This document shows, in pieces, positions 18,274 through 27,410 of a stretch of 64,000 bases of DNA; the first letter of the stretch is position 1; the number at the start of each line of letters is the position of its first letter. Below the pieces are notes generated by a model, which had not been told where the DNA came from, made no database searches, and worked only from the letters and a program-made list of their open reading frames with translations. Source of the stretch: Methylophilaceae bacterium 11 (lineage in GTDB: Bacteria; Pseudomonadota; Gammaproteobacteria; Burkholderiales; Methylophilaceae); assembly GCA_000525025.1 (NCBI GenBank), contig JCKJ01000001.1:2232001-2296000 (forward strand). The letters run 5' to 3'. The position numbers and the translations under genes are program-made.

Positions 18274-18436
18274 AACTATAAATAATATACAAGGGAAATT
18301 AGATTCTATCGGAGACGTCATATCTAAAGAATGTGCAAAAATAGATAAGATGGTTCTTCACCAACAAAGAGATGAAACAGAATCATATGAGTACTTGCTA
18401 AACACCACTACTTGTCATCAGCAGTGGTTTGGTTGA
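18263..18436 (+). pseudogene. Possible frameshifted continuation of the preceding gene
   Basis: A 57-codon open frame with no start codon at its head (a TGA precedes it). It overlaps the end of the 17773-18273 gene in another frame. It reads as plausible protein with a helical, coiled-coil-like heptad pattern (INNIQGKLDSIGDVISKE, then KIDKMVLHQQRDETESYEY). A +1 shift near the end of the upstream gene would join the two. Alternatives: sequencing error, true frameshift decay, or chance. Confidence 0.3.
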
Positions 18437-19211
18437 GATATAGGGGGTTCATGTAACTGTCCGGCAGCTCTAATCCTTCATCACCCATCTCGTTCATAAG
18501 TGCAGCATTTCGAGCGACTTTGTCCCAAAATGAGGGTGAATACATCACACCACAATTTAGATATTTTTGTTTATCCGAGTAGATAACTCCACAGTCTCTC
18601 TTGATATCTGTTGGTTCATCTGGGCATTTAGAATCAAAGAATGCTAAGCGGTAATCCATACCTCCTCCTGACAGCTTCCCTTGTGAAGAGTAGTACTTGA
18701 ATCCAACAACTGATTCGTCGAATTTTGGTACGTGTTTGCCAGTATTGTTGATATATCCCAGAAAGAGAGTGGCATGTCCACTGCCTGATGTTCTATTCAG
18801 ATTTATGAAACTTCCTGGAACCAGCTCACTAAAAGAAACAACTTTACCCATTCCAAACCTTGCAAGAGCATCTGCGGTTCCATTAGAGCCTGAGCCTTCA
18901 GCAAGCCATATCATCGACTTGAAGGATTTGCCTTTCAACTTTGTCCACTCATTAATTGGCAAGTAGCTCTGATAACTGCGGTCATTTGTTTCTTCCCCAT
19001 AGAGATTAAGTGCCGTTACAATTATCTCCATTTGCGCTGCGACACACATTGTGTAAGGCGGTTTTGTGGCTTTCAGCACAATTTCATCACTTAGCCTAAG
19101 ATCATGAGTATATGCCGCACTATCATACCCACGACAAGAGTACTCTTGATGAATTTTCTCAACTGCGAGAATCAGATATTTACTAAATAACTTTTCTTCA
19201 TCTATGGACAC
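18408..19211 (-). CDS. Putative papain-like (NlpC/P60- or amidase-type) protein
   Basis: 267 residues from the GTG at 19211, which has GGGAG seven bases upstream; an ATG at 19277 without such a site would add 22 residues. No signal peptide is seen. A Cys heads a helix in YTMCVAAQMEIIVTALNLYG and a His follows later in SGSGHATLFLGYIN, with the preceding segment LVPGSFINLNRT. This order (Cys helix, then 'PGD/S..' strand, then His strand) is that of papain-like peptidoglycan amidases such as NlpC/P60, CHAP and Tae effectors. Overall similarity to a named family is not certain. A lipoprotein gene lies upstream in the same orientation (119 bp), so a hydrolase/partner relation is possible. Confidence 0.5.
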   Translation of the reverse strand: MSIDEEKLFSKYLILAVEKIHQEYSCRGYDSAAYTHDLRLSDEIVLKATKPPYTMCVAAQMEIIVTALNLYGEETNDRSYQSYLPINEWTKLKGKSFKSMIWLAEGSGSNGTADALARFGMGKVVSFSELVPGSFINLNRTSGSGHATLFLGYINNTGKHVPKFDESVVGFKYYSSQGKLSGGGMDYRLAFFDSKCPDEPTDIKRDCGVIYSDKQKYLNCGVMYSPSFWDKVARNAALMNEMGDEGLELPDSYMNPLYLNQTTADDK

Positions 19212-19330
19212 TGCTATCTCCCACTTTGCGCTAAAAATTAGGTATAACCGACAAAAAATGATTTTATAATAGATCACACATCGAATTGATTTCCATTTTA
19301 TGCCATAAAAATAAGATTAATCTTGTAGTA

Positions 19331-20713
19331 TCAACGAGTCACTTTTACCCTCACCTCACCTAGAAGCATACCTGAGGTAATACCCGCTTTATGTTCTGAA
19401 GTACATGAATAAGTGCAGTACGCAACTTTTTCTGCAACCTTTTTGGCAGAGGTACCAATAGCTGTTTCGATAATACTTGCAATCGCCTCATTATTTAAAG
19501 ATATCCAACCTGCGCCTCTAACTGCCTTCCCAACTGCGTTACTAACTAACGTGTCTACCCTATCAGAATGCTCACTCACTAAAGCAAAGTCATCTGATGA
19601 AATATAACCGCTTTGCTCAGAATAGCAAAGTAGGCTATTAATTTTGCATGCAGTTGAGCGTGGGTCGGCGGGAAGTCCTATTAGCTTATCACCGACTGCT
19701 TCCATATATACTCTAGCCACTTCAGCACCAATTTTGTTCCAATCTATTTTTGAGACTGAAATTTTCTTTTCAGCCAAAGGATCTACTGAGACAGTAATGT
19801 GCGGAAAGCCGTACTCAACTCCAGATCTTGTTACAAATTGCGTTGACTCAAGTTTTCCGGCAAAAGCAATATCGCAACTGTTCCCGCTAGGGCATGCATC
19901 TTTGTACTCCTTACCAGTTAATTTCTTGAACAATCCATTTGTAATATCTGTGATTTGATTATCTGACAAAAACGGTGCATCAGACTTAAGTTTATCTTTC
20001 AGCATCTCGTACAACCAGCTGACTTTTGTTTTACCCTGAATGAATTTTCCTTGTCTAAAATATGCCTTAAAATACTCCTTTGTGTAGGATAACTCTACCA
20101 GCAGTGAGCCCATGGCATCCATTTCGCTTTTGTTTTTTATTGTGCTCATTTGTTGTATTGCAGCACATTGTAGAGAGTGTACCCCACCTAAATTATCAGC
20201 TTCATATAACATTTCAAGAAACATACTGAATTTATTACTATCAAATTCGATAGTTGGCGTTTCACTTCCCGCTGAGCTCCCACCAGATAACTGCTTTCCG
20301 TATAGCTCGTGAATATCTCTGTTAGAATCACTAAGAAGAGCAATTTGTGCTAACTTCGCCGCATCTCTGTTATATGACTCGCAATTCAAATCATTAAATT
20401 TATTGTTGTAATGGGCAAAAGTTGTTTTTAAATCGAGCGACTCACCCTCAAATTTCAGTATTTTGTCGTTACTGATTACCTTTGGAAGATCCAGTAGGCT
20501 TAAAGCTTCGAAATAGCTTGAATCGCTTCCGAGAATGCTTGCATTATAAAGTGATCTATTCTGACCGCATTGACCATGTGAATTGGAGTCGGTAATGCAG
20601 TTAGTGACTTCTATTACATTAGACATTTGAGTTTTTATAGGAATGACGCTACTGCATCCTTGAATTAAAACTAGGGAGAAAACTATGGAAAGGAGTTTGA
20701 TCTTAGTTTTCAT
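19331..20713 (-). CDS. Large lipoprotein of unknown function
   Basis: 460 residues starting at the ATG at 20713, with AGAGGA suitably upstream. The N-terminus MKTKIKLLSIVFSLVLIQGC is a lipoprotein signal with lipobox LIQGC. The mature part is mostly alpha-helical by eye with several Cys residues (for example CPSGNSCD, CKINSLLCY and CTYSC), which could form disulphides in the periplasm. No catalytic motif and no known family recognised. It is probably co-transcribed with the papain-like gene downstream and may be its envelope partner or inhibitor; this is inference from position alone. Confidence 0.5.
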   Translation of the reverse strand: MKTKIKLLSIVFSLVLIQGCSSVIPIKTQMSNVIEVTNCITDSNSHGQCGQNRSLYNASILGSDSSYFEALSLLDLPKVISNDKILKFEGESLDLKTTFAHYNNKFNDLNCESYNRDAAKLAQIALLSDSNRDIHELYGKQLSGGSSAGSETPTIEFDSNKFSMFLEMLYEADNLGGVHSLQCAAIQQMSTIKNKSEMDAMGSLLVELSYTKEYFKAYFRQGKFIQGKTKVSWLYEMLKDKLKSDAPFLSDNQITDITNGLFKKLTGKEYKDACPSGNSCDIAFAGKLESTQFVTRSGVEYGFPHITVSVDPLAEKKISVSKIDWNKIGAEVARVYMEAVGDKLIGLPADPRSTACKINSLLCYSEQSGYISSDDFALVSEHSDRVDTLVSNAVGKAVRGAGWISLNNEAIASIIETAIGTSAKKVAEKVAYCTYSCTSEHKAGITSGMLLGEVRVKVTR

Positions 20714-21119
20714 CACTTTTCCTCTTTGTAGAATCTAGTTAGTGAGGGTATGTTTCAGTGCAATATATATAACATTGGGCTTGATTCTTGGATGTATTAA
20801 GCCATCTAATTTCTTAACCAGTCATTTGCATAACGTGCTTTTAAATGACAATTATTTATTAACTCAAGACGTCCATAACTAGAAATCAATCGAATATTCA
20901 TATTTAGTCATTATTTAATAATCTAACTAAATTTGAGAGATTTACACAAGCTCACATTTGGGGGATGTGCGTACTGTGTTTGAGAAAATCGATTCTCAAG
21001 TTGTCTCGACTAATCGACAAGCTTCAGTCAATAAATTTGAATCCCTAAACCGATCAAAGAGTGTTAATAAAAATCATTAAACCCGCTAATAGCTTTGTAG
21101 TATTTGATCAAGCATCTAA
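20714..21119. other. Island intergenic region, no clear gene
   Basis: A 406-bp AT-rich spacer upstream of the lipoprotein gene and downstream of the XRE gene. An inverted repeat TTGAGAA-AATCGA-TTCTCAA lies at about 20980-20999. A 34-codon plus-strand frame overlaps it (VFEKIDSQVVSTNRQ...), too short to call a gene. Confidence 0.35.
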
Positions 21120-21446
21120 CTATGTACTAAACTCAATACCAATTGCTTTAAAGAGCTCTTTCCTCTTATCAGTCATATTTCTAAAAGCAAACAAAATGGC
21201 TTCTTCGTCAGGATTTTCTAGCTTTGGTATATCGGGATTGTCTACACCTTCAGCTAGTGCAACCAGCTGATAAATTTTAAGCTCGAATTCTTTAGCTAAA
21301 GCTGCTAATAGCTCTTCCCCTGCCCCATGCTTACCATTTTCGATTCTAGAAATGTTTGCAGCGGACGTTCCTGTCCTGAACGCCAACTCATCTTGGTTTA
21401 AGCCACGCTGTTCACGTAATTTTTTGATAATCTTGCCTAGTTCCAT
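21120..21446 (-). CDS. XRE-family transcriptional regulator
   Basis: 108-residue DNA-binding protein. The Cro/CI-type HTH is clear in residues 5-60: IIKKLREQRGLNQDELAFRT, then GTSAANISRIENGKHGAGEE, then LLAALAKEFELKIYQL. The C-terminal 45 residues (EEAILFAFRNMTDKRKELFKAI) may form the dimer helix. Divergent from the DUF4344 gene with 113 bp between, so it likely binds this spacer and controls itself and that gene. Confidence 0.85.
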   Translation of the reverse strand: MELGKIIKKLREQRGLNQDELAFRTGTSAANISRIENGKHGAGEELLAALAKEFELKIYQLVALAEGVDNPDIPKLENPDEEAILFAFRNMTDKRKELFKAIGIEFST

Positions 21447-21559
21447 AGCGCAAGTATCAAGCTAGCTTACGAAATCCGCAAAATCGTTTTTATCAACTTA
21501 AATGGTGTATATTACGTTTTTAGTAATTACCGCCATCTCTGAAAAGACATTAGAAATAT

Positions 21560-22363
21560 ATGGGAAACGATACTAGCTACTCATCTTACAAATTGATTCA
21601 CTCAATTGTGTTTTTTACTTGTTTGCTTATTGGCTTTTCTATTTCAGCTTCTGCTGAAAGCAAACTGAATGCAGTCCCTAGCAAAAAATACTTTGAAGAG
21701 TATCTACTCATGCAAGAGCTTCAGAAAAATATGGTGTTTGATGGCATTGTTGAGTCGGTTGATCCACGACTGCAAATTGAGGCTAAGGAGTGTGGTCAGG
21801 CCAACGCATTTTACAGTCGTAGCCAAACAAAAATCATTCTATGTTATGAGTACATGAAACAAAGCGACGCTGTCATTGATTATTTATATCCTTATCCTAG
21901 AGAGACAATTCAGAATCGTTCCTTACTAAAAACAGGAGTGTTTATGGGTGTACTTATGCATGAACTAGGCCATGCCATTGTTCACTTAAAAGATGTACCG
22001 GTCTTAGGCAACCAAGAAGATGCCGCAGATAGCATTGCGACTATCATCATGCTAGAACTAGCGAAGAAATCACCTCAACAAGGAAAAACCATGATTGTGG
22101 GTAGCTTGGCACATGATTGGGGAACAAGGCAAAACGGAGTTGCTAAAATGATTCTGAGTAAAGATCTATATGCAGATGAACATCCTCTGAATGAACAAAG
22201 AGTTTTCAATCGGATATGTTTGGCATACGGCAGTAACCCTGCATTATTTGTGGATACGGCTAAGCAGTTGAAATTACCAGAATCACGCGCTAAGCGATGT
22301 GCAGGCGAATATCAAAGTACAAAAAAAGCAGTAGATCTGCTAATAGGTAGCCAAATTCAATAA
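21560..22363 (+). CDS. DUF4344-type putative metallopeptidase, exported
   Basis: 267 residues. An N-terminal hydrophobic leader (LIHSIVFFTCLLIGFSISASA) implies export. The core has a zinc-peptidase motif MHELGHAIVHLKDVPVLG followed by NQEDAADSIATIIML, exactly the spacing of the DUF4344 metallopeptidase family. A further conserved DEHPLNEQRVFNRICLAYG region follows. Substrate unknown. The next gene starts 21 bp downstream, so the two are probably one unit, divergent from the XRE regulator. It is the second exported zinc peptidase of the island (with the M48 gene). Confidence 0.75.
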   Translation: MGNDTSYSSYKLIHSIVFFTCLLIGFSISASAESKLNAVPSKKYFEEYLLMQELQKNMVFDGIVESVDPRLQIEAKECGQANAFYSRSQTKIILCYEYMKQSDAVIDYLYPYPRETIQNRSLLKTGVFMGVLMHELGHAIVHLKDVPVLGNQEDAADSIATIIMLELAKKSPQQGKTMIVGSLAHDWGTRQNGVAKMILSKDLYADEHPLNEQRVFNRICLAYGSNPALFVDTAKQLKLPESRAKRCAGEYQSTKKAVDLLIGSQIQ

Positions 22364-22384
22364 TTAAACTCAGAGAGATTTAGC

Positions 22385-23005
22385 ATGTGCCTACCTAGCA
22401 ATATTATTTTGTTAGTTTTAACCTTATTCAGTGCAACACTACAGGCACAGTCCACAGCTGATTTCGACAAGCCTGATAACACACGCTTTGATGAAGCAAC
22501 CAAGCAAGCTCCAATACCAGCAGCTAAGATAGAAAAGATACTACGTACTTATGCAGAAACAATAGGCTGTGATTTTTCTATGTCCAGAAAAAATATTGTT
22601 GAAATAGATATTGATCAAGATGAATTCCAAGAAAAAGAGTTTGTTGCTCTCTTTAACATAGATGTGGGATGTGCTGGTGGTAGCGGGACTGGTAAATCGA
22701 GTATTGCTGTTTTGAAATATAGGGACGTATTTCATAAAGATATGATTTATATATTGCCAGAATTATCAGAACCTAGCATTGCTAGCTACGGACTCCCTAA
22801 ATTCATCGACCGCTTATATATAAAAAATGGTCAGCTTTGGTGCAGTGGAAAAATCCATAAACATGGAGATGCAAATAACTTACCGACATCAATTGTTTAT
22901 AGCCAACTCAAGCTAATTAAGAAGGAAATACCAATTAATGCTCATCAGACAACATCTGTGCTTTATTGGCAAAGTAATATGAACTATGGAGTTGATACAA
23001 ACTAA
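22385..23005 (+). CDS. Exported protein of unknown function
   Basis: 206 residues with a signal peptide (MCLPSNIILLVLTLFSATLQ, cleavage near LQA). Mature protein: IEKILRTYAETIGCDFSMS, then DIDQDEFQEKEFVALFNIDVGC, and WCSGKIHKHGDANN. These are reminiscent of small periplasmic beta-rich proteins, but no family is recognised. AGAGAGA precedes the ATG. It is probably co-expressed with the DUF4344 gene, possibly as partner or substrate. Confidence 0.5.
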   Translation: MCLPSNIILLVLTLFSATLQAQSTADFDKPDNTRFDEATKQAPIPAAKIEKILRTYAETIGCDFSMSRKNIVEIDIDQDEFQEKEFVALFNIDVGCAGGSGTGKSSIAVLKYRDVFHKDMIYILPELSEPSIASYGLPKFIDRLYIKNGQLWCSGKIHKHGDANNLPTSIVYSQLKLIKKEIPINAHQTTSVLYWQSNMNYGVDTN

Positions 23006-23190
23006 AATACTTTTAAATGTATGCAACTCTTGCTACACAGTCAGTAGCTTCTTATCCGATAAACTTACACTAAATACCTACTTACAAAGCAAGCCAGTAA
23101 TTTGGTTGGTAACCAAATCCATTTGAGATGAATGACGTTTTTTACTCTAGAAAACCGTCTTTAAATAACAAGCGAAGAGTCCTAAATATA

Positions 23191-25020
23191 TTATTTTTTT
23201 GCCACTAAATAATTGTTCATTATTTTTTTACCCAATTTAACTAATTCCTCAGAACCATCAACGGTACTAACAACTTTAGTAAAGTATCTCATGGCGATTT
23301 TCATATTTTCTGAAATAGCTAACTTTCCTAGCTCGAGATTCAATTTCTGCCTAATTTTGGTTTTGTCTATGTTACTCACTGACAACCTTATTGCCATTTC
23401 ATACAGCTTTGTACCTTTTTCCACATTCCCTTTTTTAAGATAAATTAAACCTAAAGTAGCTGTCGGGTATGGTTCTTTCAGTAACAAGTCACTTATTTTT
23501 TTAATATAACTGTCTGCCATATCAATCTGACCTGACTCTGCATATGCGAAGGCCAATGTATTAATTAAGCTATCTCTTGTCGCAGGGTAGCATGAATCAA
23601 TATCTTGAATTAAATAATCAAACTCTTTTATTAATGCCATAGCAATATCAAAATCATTCACTAAAGAGTAATAGGAAATTTGTGATCCAAGTAACCATGC
23701 TTTTAGATTTTTTGAGGATTCAACAGTTCTTAATAAGTCATTTGAGATTGATAGAGCAGCTTCAACACCAGATACTTTAGATAAGCTAAAAACATATACC
23801 CCATAAATATCACTTAAGTGATCATCGGATAAAATATTTTTTGACTCATCATCCAATATTAGTGATTTAGTGATTTTTAGAGACTCTTTATATTTACAAT
23901 CTTCTGCTAATAGAATGGATATGTTTCGTGCAGCATAATATAAAGATTTTTCATCATTTAATAAATTTTCAGTTAGTGCATATTTGAATGCTTCATATGC
24001 TTTTTGTTTGTTTCCCGCACGATAATAAGTAAGTCCAAAGTTGTTCCAAACTGAAACTGAATTTTCAATACTTGCTTGCTTGCGTAAAGCTTTAATAGTT
24101 TCTTCCGTATTACCTTCGGCGAGAAATCCTCTAGCAAGCCTTGACCATACATTAGCATCCTTTTGTTCATATTTAAGGTAAAACTGTAGACTTGAAATGG
24201 CTTCAATACTTCTTCTTTGAGAAAACGCTAAATCTGCAAATAAAACAACCGCATTCTTATTAAGTGGGTCTATTGAAATAGATCGCTTTAGAGAAGTGAA
24301 AGCCTTTTCTATTAACCCAAGATGTAAATATGCAACTGCCTTATTCTTGTGAAGTGCAGAAGAGTTAGGGCGTTCCTCTTCAGCAATCCTAAAACTTTGA
24401 ACAGCTTTTTTAAATTGACCAGATAATAATTTTAGAGCTCCGTCAAACAGCCTCGCACCAAAGTCTACGGGATCTATTTCCAAAGCTTTATCAACTAAGA
24501 GTTCTGCATTACTTACATCATGCCGCTGCATTGCAAAATAAGCCAAACGCAGATTTGCCTGAATATCATCACTCAGATCAAAACTACTAAAAATTTCTTC
24601 CGCCTCTTTGTTCCTATTTTGATTAATTAATGAAGCGCCCAATCGATGCTTGAAGAAATTATTGTTTGAGTACTTTTGTGCCTCAAGCAGATAGTGTGAC
24701 TCTTCCGAGAACATGTCGGCGAGATTAGCCCAATTTGCAAGCCTATTCAGGTATGTAGGAGAGCTTTTATATTCATCGTTTTTATTTTTTAGTATCTCGT
24801 ATTGAGCTACAAAATAATCTCTGCTTTCATGCCATGCATTTTCAGCTACTTCTTTTACAGAGTATTGTGTGTTCCCCATTGCAGCAATTGCCGAGAGATC
24901 CTCTATTGGTGGCAACACTAGTGCAAGATGAGACATTTGATCATCAGATATGACAATCTCGACCTCTGAGGGAGGTATGATTATTTGCTTCTGTTCTGGC
25001 GGGATTTTAGCGCCTAACAT
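23191..25020 (-). CDS. Tetratricopeptide-repeat protein
   Basis: 609 residues, no signal peptide, cytoplasmic. After about 90 N-terminal residues nearly the whole chain is TPR-like helix pairs; clear units include A..RLAYFAMQRHDVSNAELLVDKALEIDP, KNKAVAYLHLGLIEKAFTSL and VWNNFGLTYYRAGNKQKAYE, with the usual A/G and P positions. Such proteins are scaffolds or sensors. Its start overlaps the end of the kinase gene by 14 bp, so both are surely one transcript with coupled translation; it is likely the kinase's partner or substrate. The N-terminus (PPEQKQIIIPPSEVEIVISD) may be a separate interaction segment. Confidence 0.8.
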   Translation of the reverse strand: MLGAKIPPEQKQIIIPPSEVEIVISDDQMSHLALVLPPIEDLSAIAAMGNTQYSVKEVAENAWHESRDYFVAQYEILKNKNDEYKSSPTYLNRLANWANLADMFSEESHYLLEAQKYSNNNFFKHRLGASLINQNRNKEAEEIFSSFDLSDDIQANLRLAYFAMQRHDVSNAELLVDKALEIDPVDFGARLFDGALKLLSGQFKKAVQSFRIAEEERPNSSALHKNKAVAYLHLGLIEKAFTSLKRSISIDPLNKNAVVLFADLAFSQRRSIEAISSLQFYLKYEQKDANVWSRLARGFLAEGNTEETIKALRKQASIENSVSVWNNFGLTYYRAGNKQKAYEAFKYALTENLLNDEKSLYYAARNISILLAEDCKYKESLKITKSLILDDESKNILSDDHLSDIYGVYVFSLSKVSGVEAALSISNDLLRTVESSKNLKAWLLGSQISYYSLVNDFDIAMALIKEFDYLIQDIDSCYPATRDSLINTLAFAYAESGQIDMADSYIKKISDLLLKEPYPTATLGLIYLKKGNVEKGTKLYEMAIRLSVSNIDKTKIRQKLNLELGKLAISENMKIAMRYFTKVVSTVDGSEELVKLGKKIMNNYLVAKK

Positions 25021-26200
25021 TAATTGAATTCCTATCTAAGACAGCTGCTAGCCTTGCTACTTTAATCAAAGCATTCTCTCTTTTCTGACGACGAATGTCT
25101 CTTTGAGTCTGTAATCTAGTTTGATATGCTCTTTCATTTTTCAAGCAAGTAATTGCTGATCTTATCTTCGATCGTATAACGCTCAAGTCTGATGGTCTTT
25201 TGAAACAATCTATATTTGTTAATAGATTTAGACAATCATTTAAAATTGGAGCAATCCCTTTGGGCGCAGAACTTCCCGCTGAATCAATTTCAATAGGAAT
25301 AAAGCTTTTAGAAAATTTAGAAATCGCAAGTTTCCAAGCTGAAAGTTGCTGTTGCTCAGTTGTTGCACCATTTAGAAACGATGCCATAGCATACTGTACT
25401 AGGCCATAGTTCTTATTTAAATCATGTAGCTTTCTATAGAAGTAATCAAAGTTAAACAATTCAAACAATAAACAACCTAGTGCATAAACATCAGTTTTAG
25501 GAGCTAAAGTTCTATGTCCAGCCAACCCAGACAAGGCTTCTATTGAAGCATAAGCTGGAGCTCCCACACTATGTTGATATGTAGTTTGCAAATGTGGTGA
25601 ACTATGTCTAGCAGCAGTACCAAGATCAATCGCAATTACAATTTTTTTTAAAGCTTTTTGATATGCCCTTAAATTATCTGCTTTTAAATCTCGATGAAAC
25701 ACCTCGTGTCTATGAAGAGCCTCAACAGACGCAACTATTTCATTAAATAACTCCAATTTTTCAATAGCATCAATATGCTGTTGATTCAAAAAATAATGGT
25801 CAATACTGTCTTCTATCCAATCAACTGCAAAATACTGACATGAAACTGTTATGGAGCCACCGGATGGACTAGGGAAATCTATAGTATAAGTTTCTAAAGC
25901 TGATGCTAATTGTAAACATCTATCAGTATTTAACAGTATTTGCAGTATTTCATGCTCACGAGTAAAAGCTTGTCTTCTATAAATGTCAGCAGTCCACCGT
26001 GGGTCTAGGTCATAAAACTTCAATGCTACATTTTTAGCATCTACTTTGTCATAGGCTTTGAATACTAGAGAAAAACAACCTCTTTTTTGGCCTGTTGTGG
26101 GATCCCAATTAATTAATTCTAGATTCTCATATCTACCGGCTACCAATGGCGATGTAACCAGTGAGTGACGAAGTGCTTCATTATTAGGATGTAGTGACAT
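25007..26200 (-). CDS. Cytoplasmic Hanks-type Ser/Thr protein kinase
   Basis: 397 residues. Kinase landmarks in order: a degenerate glycine loop KRGCFSLVFKAYD, the lysine in VALKFYD, a C-helix Glu in REHEI, the catalytic loop VFHRDLKADNL, DLG in place of DFG (IAIDLGTAAR), the P+1/APE-equivalent GAPAYASIEAL, and DVYALGCLLFELF. The essential Lys, Asp and Asn are present, so it should be active. No membrane helix or extracellular sensor such as PASTA is seen; the C-terminal 60 residues are basic and helical (QTQRDIRRQKRENALIK). Operon with the TPR gene downstream. Soluble kinases with TPR partners occur in several phage-defence and regulatory modules; here the role is not known. Confidence 0.82.
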   Translation of the reverse strand: MSLHPNNEALRHSLVTSPLVAGRYENLELINWDPTTGQKRGCFSLVFKAYDKVDAKNVALKFYDLDPRWTADIYRRQAFTREHEILQILLNTDRCLQLASALETYTIDFPSPSGGSITVSCQYFAVDWIEDSIDHYFLNQQHIDAIEKLELFNEIVASVEALHRHEVFHRDLKADNLRAYQKALKKIVIAIDLGTAARHSSPHLQTTYQHSVGAPAYASIEALSGLAGHRTLAPKTDVYALGCLLFELFNFDYFYRKLHDLNKNYGLVQYAMASFLNGATTEQQQLSAWKLAISKFSKSFIPIEIDSAGSSAPKGIAPILNDCLNLLTNIDCFKRPSDLSVIRSKIRSAITCLKNERAYQTRLQTQRDIRRQKRENALIKVARLAAVLDRNSINVRR

Positions 26201-26579
26201 TTACTTTAATATAGTTTTAGATTTTATGTAATTAAATCATAATTATTAGCTAGAGTATTAATTAAAAAAATTATTACATTAACATCTAAAATATGTTGTA
26301 ACACTCAGTGCTGATTGAAGTATTGCTTCAACTTAAATATGGTTTTATGTTTCACCAAATGAGTATCTAATGCCTAAATTAATGATACCTCCATTGATGA
26401 TTCATATTGTTAATAACCACTGGATTAATGATTTATAACTAAGCAAATATATAGATATTACCGAAGGACACATAAAGTTGAAATCAAGTATTTTCAAGAG
26501 AACTCTAAGTGTTTGCTAGTTATTAAAATCACGCCATTAATTTAAACTCAGCTATCAATTAAACCTAAGTTGAATTCCT
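26201..26579. other. AT-rich divergent intergenic region in island
   Basis: A 379-bp, very AT-rich spacer between the kinase gene and a rightward gene of unknown function. No open frame of note; presumably contains both promoters. Confidence 0.4.
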
Positions 26580-27305
26580 ATGGATAACTCTAGAGAATCA
26601 ATCATCAGCATTTTTTATCGGCATGCATTAGACTTTCCGAATTCAACACTAATGCTCTCCAAAAAATCGGTTTATATAAAATTAATCACTAGCACAGAGA
26701 TGAGAAATGTTTGGGAAACCCTTGCTAGTAAAGTTAGTGCCCCACAACAATTAATCGACCTTCTAGACTATATTAGATTGCACCCTGCCCTAGCTGGCAA
26801 TCCGAACGACCCTATCACTATCCTTAGTGATGCTTCTCAACGTGATGTATTTCAAAACATCACTGTAAAAATTGATCAATTAAGGGATGATTTGAAAGAC
26901 CTCAGTAATCAACGTGATCCCGATGATGGCTTGCGCTTACTTGAATCTACTTTAGGTCGAGCTGAAACCGAAAGCCTTAAGCAAGGCGTGTCTGGTAACT
27001 TTCTGGAGATCAAACAACTTCAACACCACCTTGCTACCATCCAAGCCCAATACTCCATAAACGACATTCTAGAAGTATTGTCGAAGGCAGCTGAATATGC
27101 TGCTACGGCGCCCGATGCAAGGTTACCTAAAAAAAGAAATTCACCTCGCGCTAAACAGAATCAATTAGCGATGGATCTCAAACGCTACCTAAAGCAATAT
27201 TTTGATACTGAATCACCTAGTATGATTGCTACCATCGTCAACACGGCTTTTAACTATCCCAATGAAGCACTCAGCGCAGACGATGTGCGCAAACTAAAAG
27301 TTTAA
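26580..27305 (+). CDS. Helical protein of unknown function
   Basis: 241 residues, soluble, no signal peptide. Mostly alpha-helical by composition, with a coiled-coil-like middle (ITVKIDQLRDDLKDLSNQRDP) and a basic linker (PKKRNSPRAKQN). No family recognised. It sits between the divergent kinase unit and the excisionase/integrase pair (105 bp downstream), in the same orientation as the latter, so it could be an island maintenance gene or a partner of the kinase unit. Confidence 0.5.
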   Translation: MDNSRESIISIFYRHALDFPNSTLMLSKKSVYIKLITSTEMRNVWETLASKVSAPQQLIDLLDYIRLHPALAGNPNDPITILSDASQRDVFQNITVKIDQLRDDLKDLSNQRDPDDGLRLLESTLGRAETESLKQGVSGNFLEIKQLQHHLATIQAQYSINDILEVLSKAAEYAATAPDARLPKKRNSPRAKQNQLAMDLKRYLKQYFDTESPSMIATIVNTAFNYPNEALSADDVRKLKV

Positions 27306-27410
27306 TCGGAAGTTATTCCTGATATAAATTTTTCACTTCCACGACACAGCATCCGCTTTCAATAAATATACGGCATGTCTCTAATTCGAGATGAATGATA
27401 TGCAACGTAT

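Noticed and set aside
20980-21078. Short plus-strand frame (VFEKIDSQ...) in the island
   Set aside because: Only 34 codons, no ribosome site; the inverted repeat within it explains its look as well as coding does.
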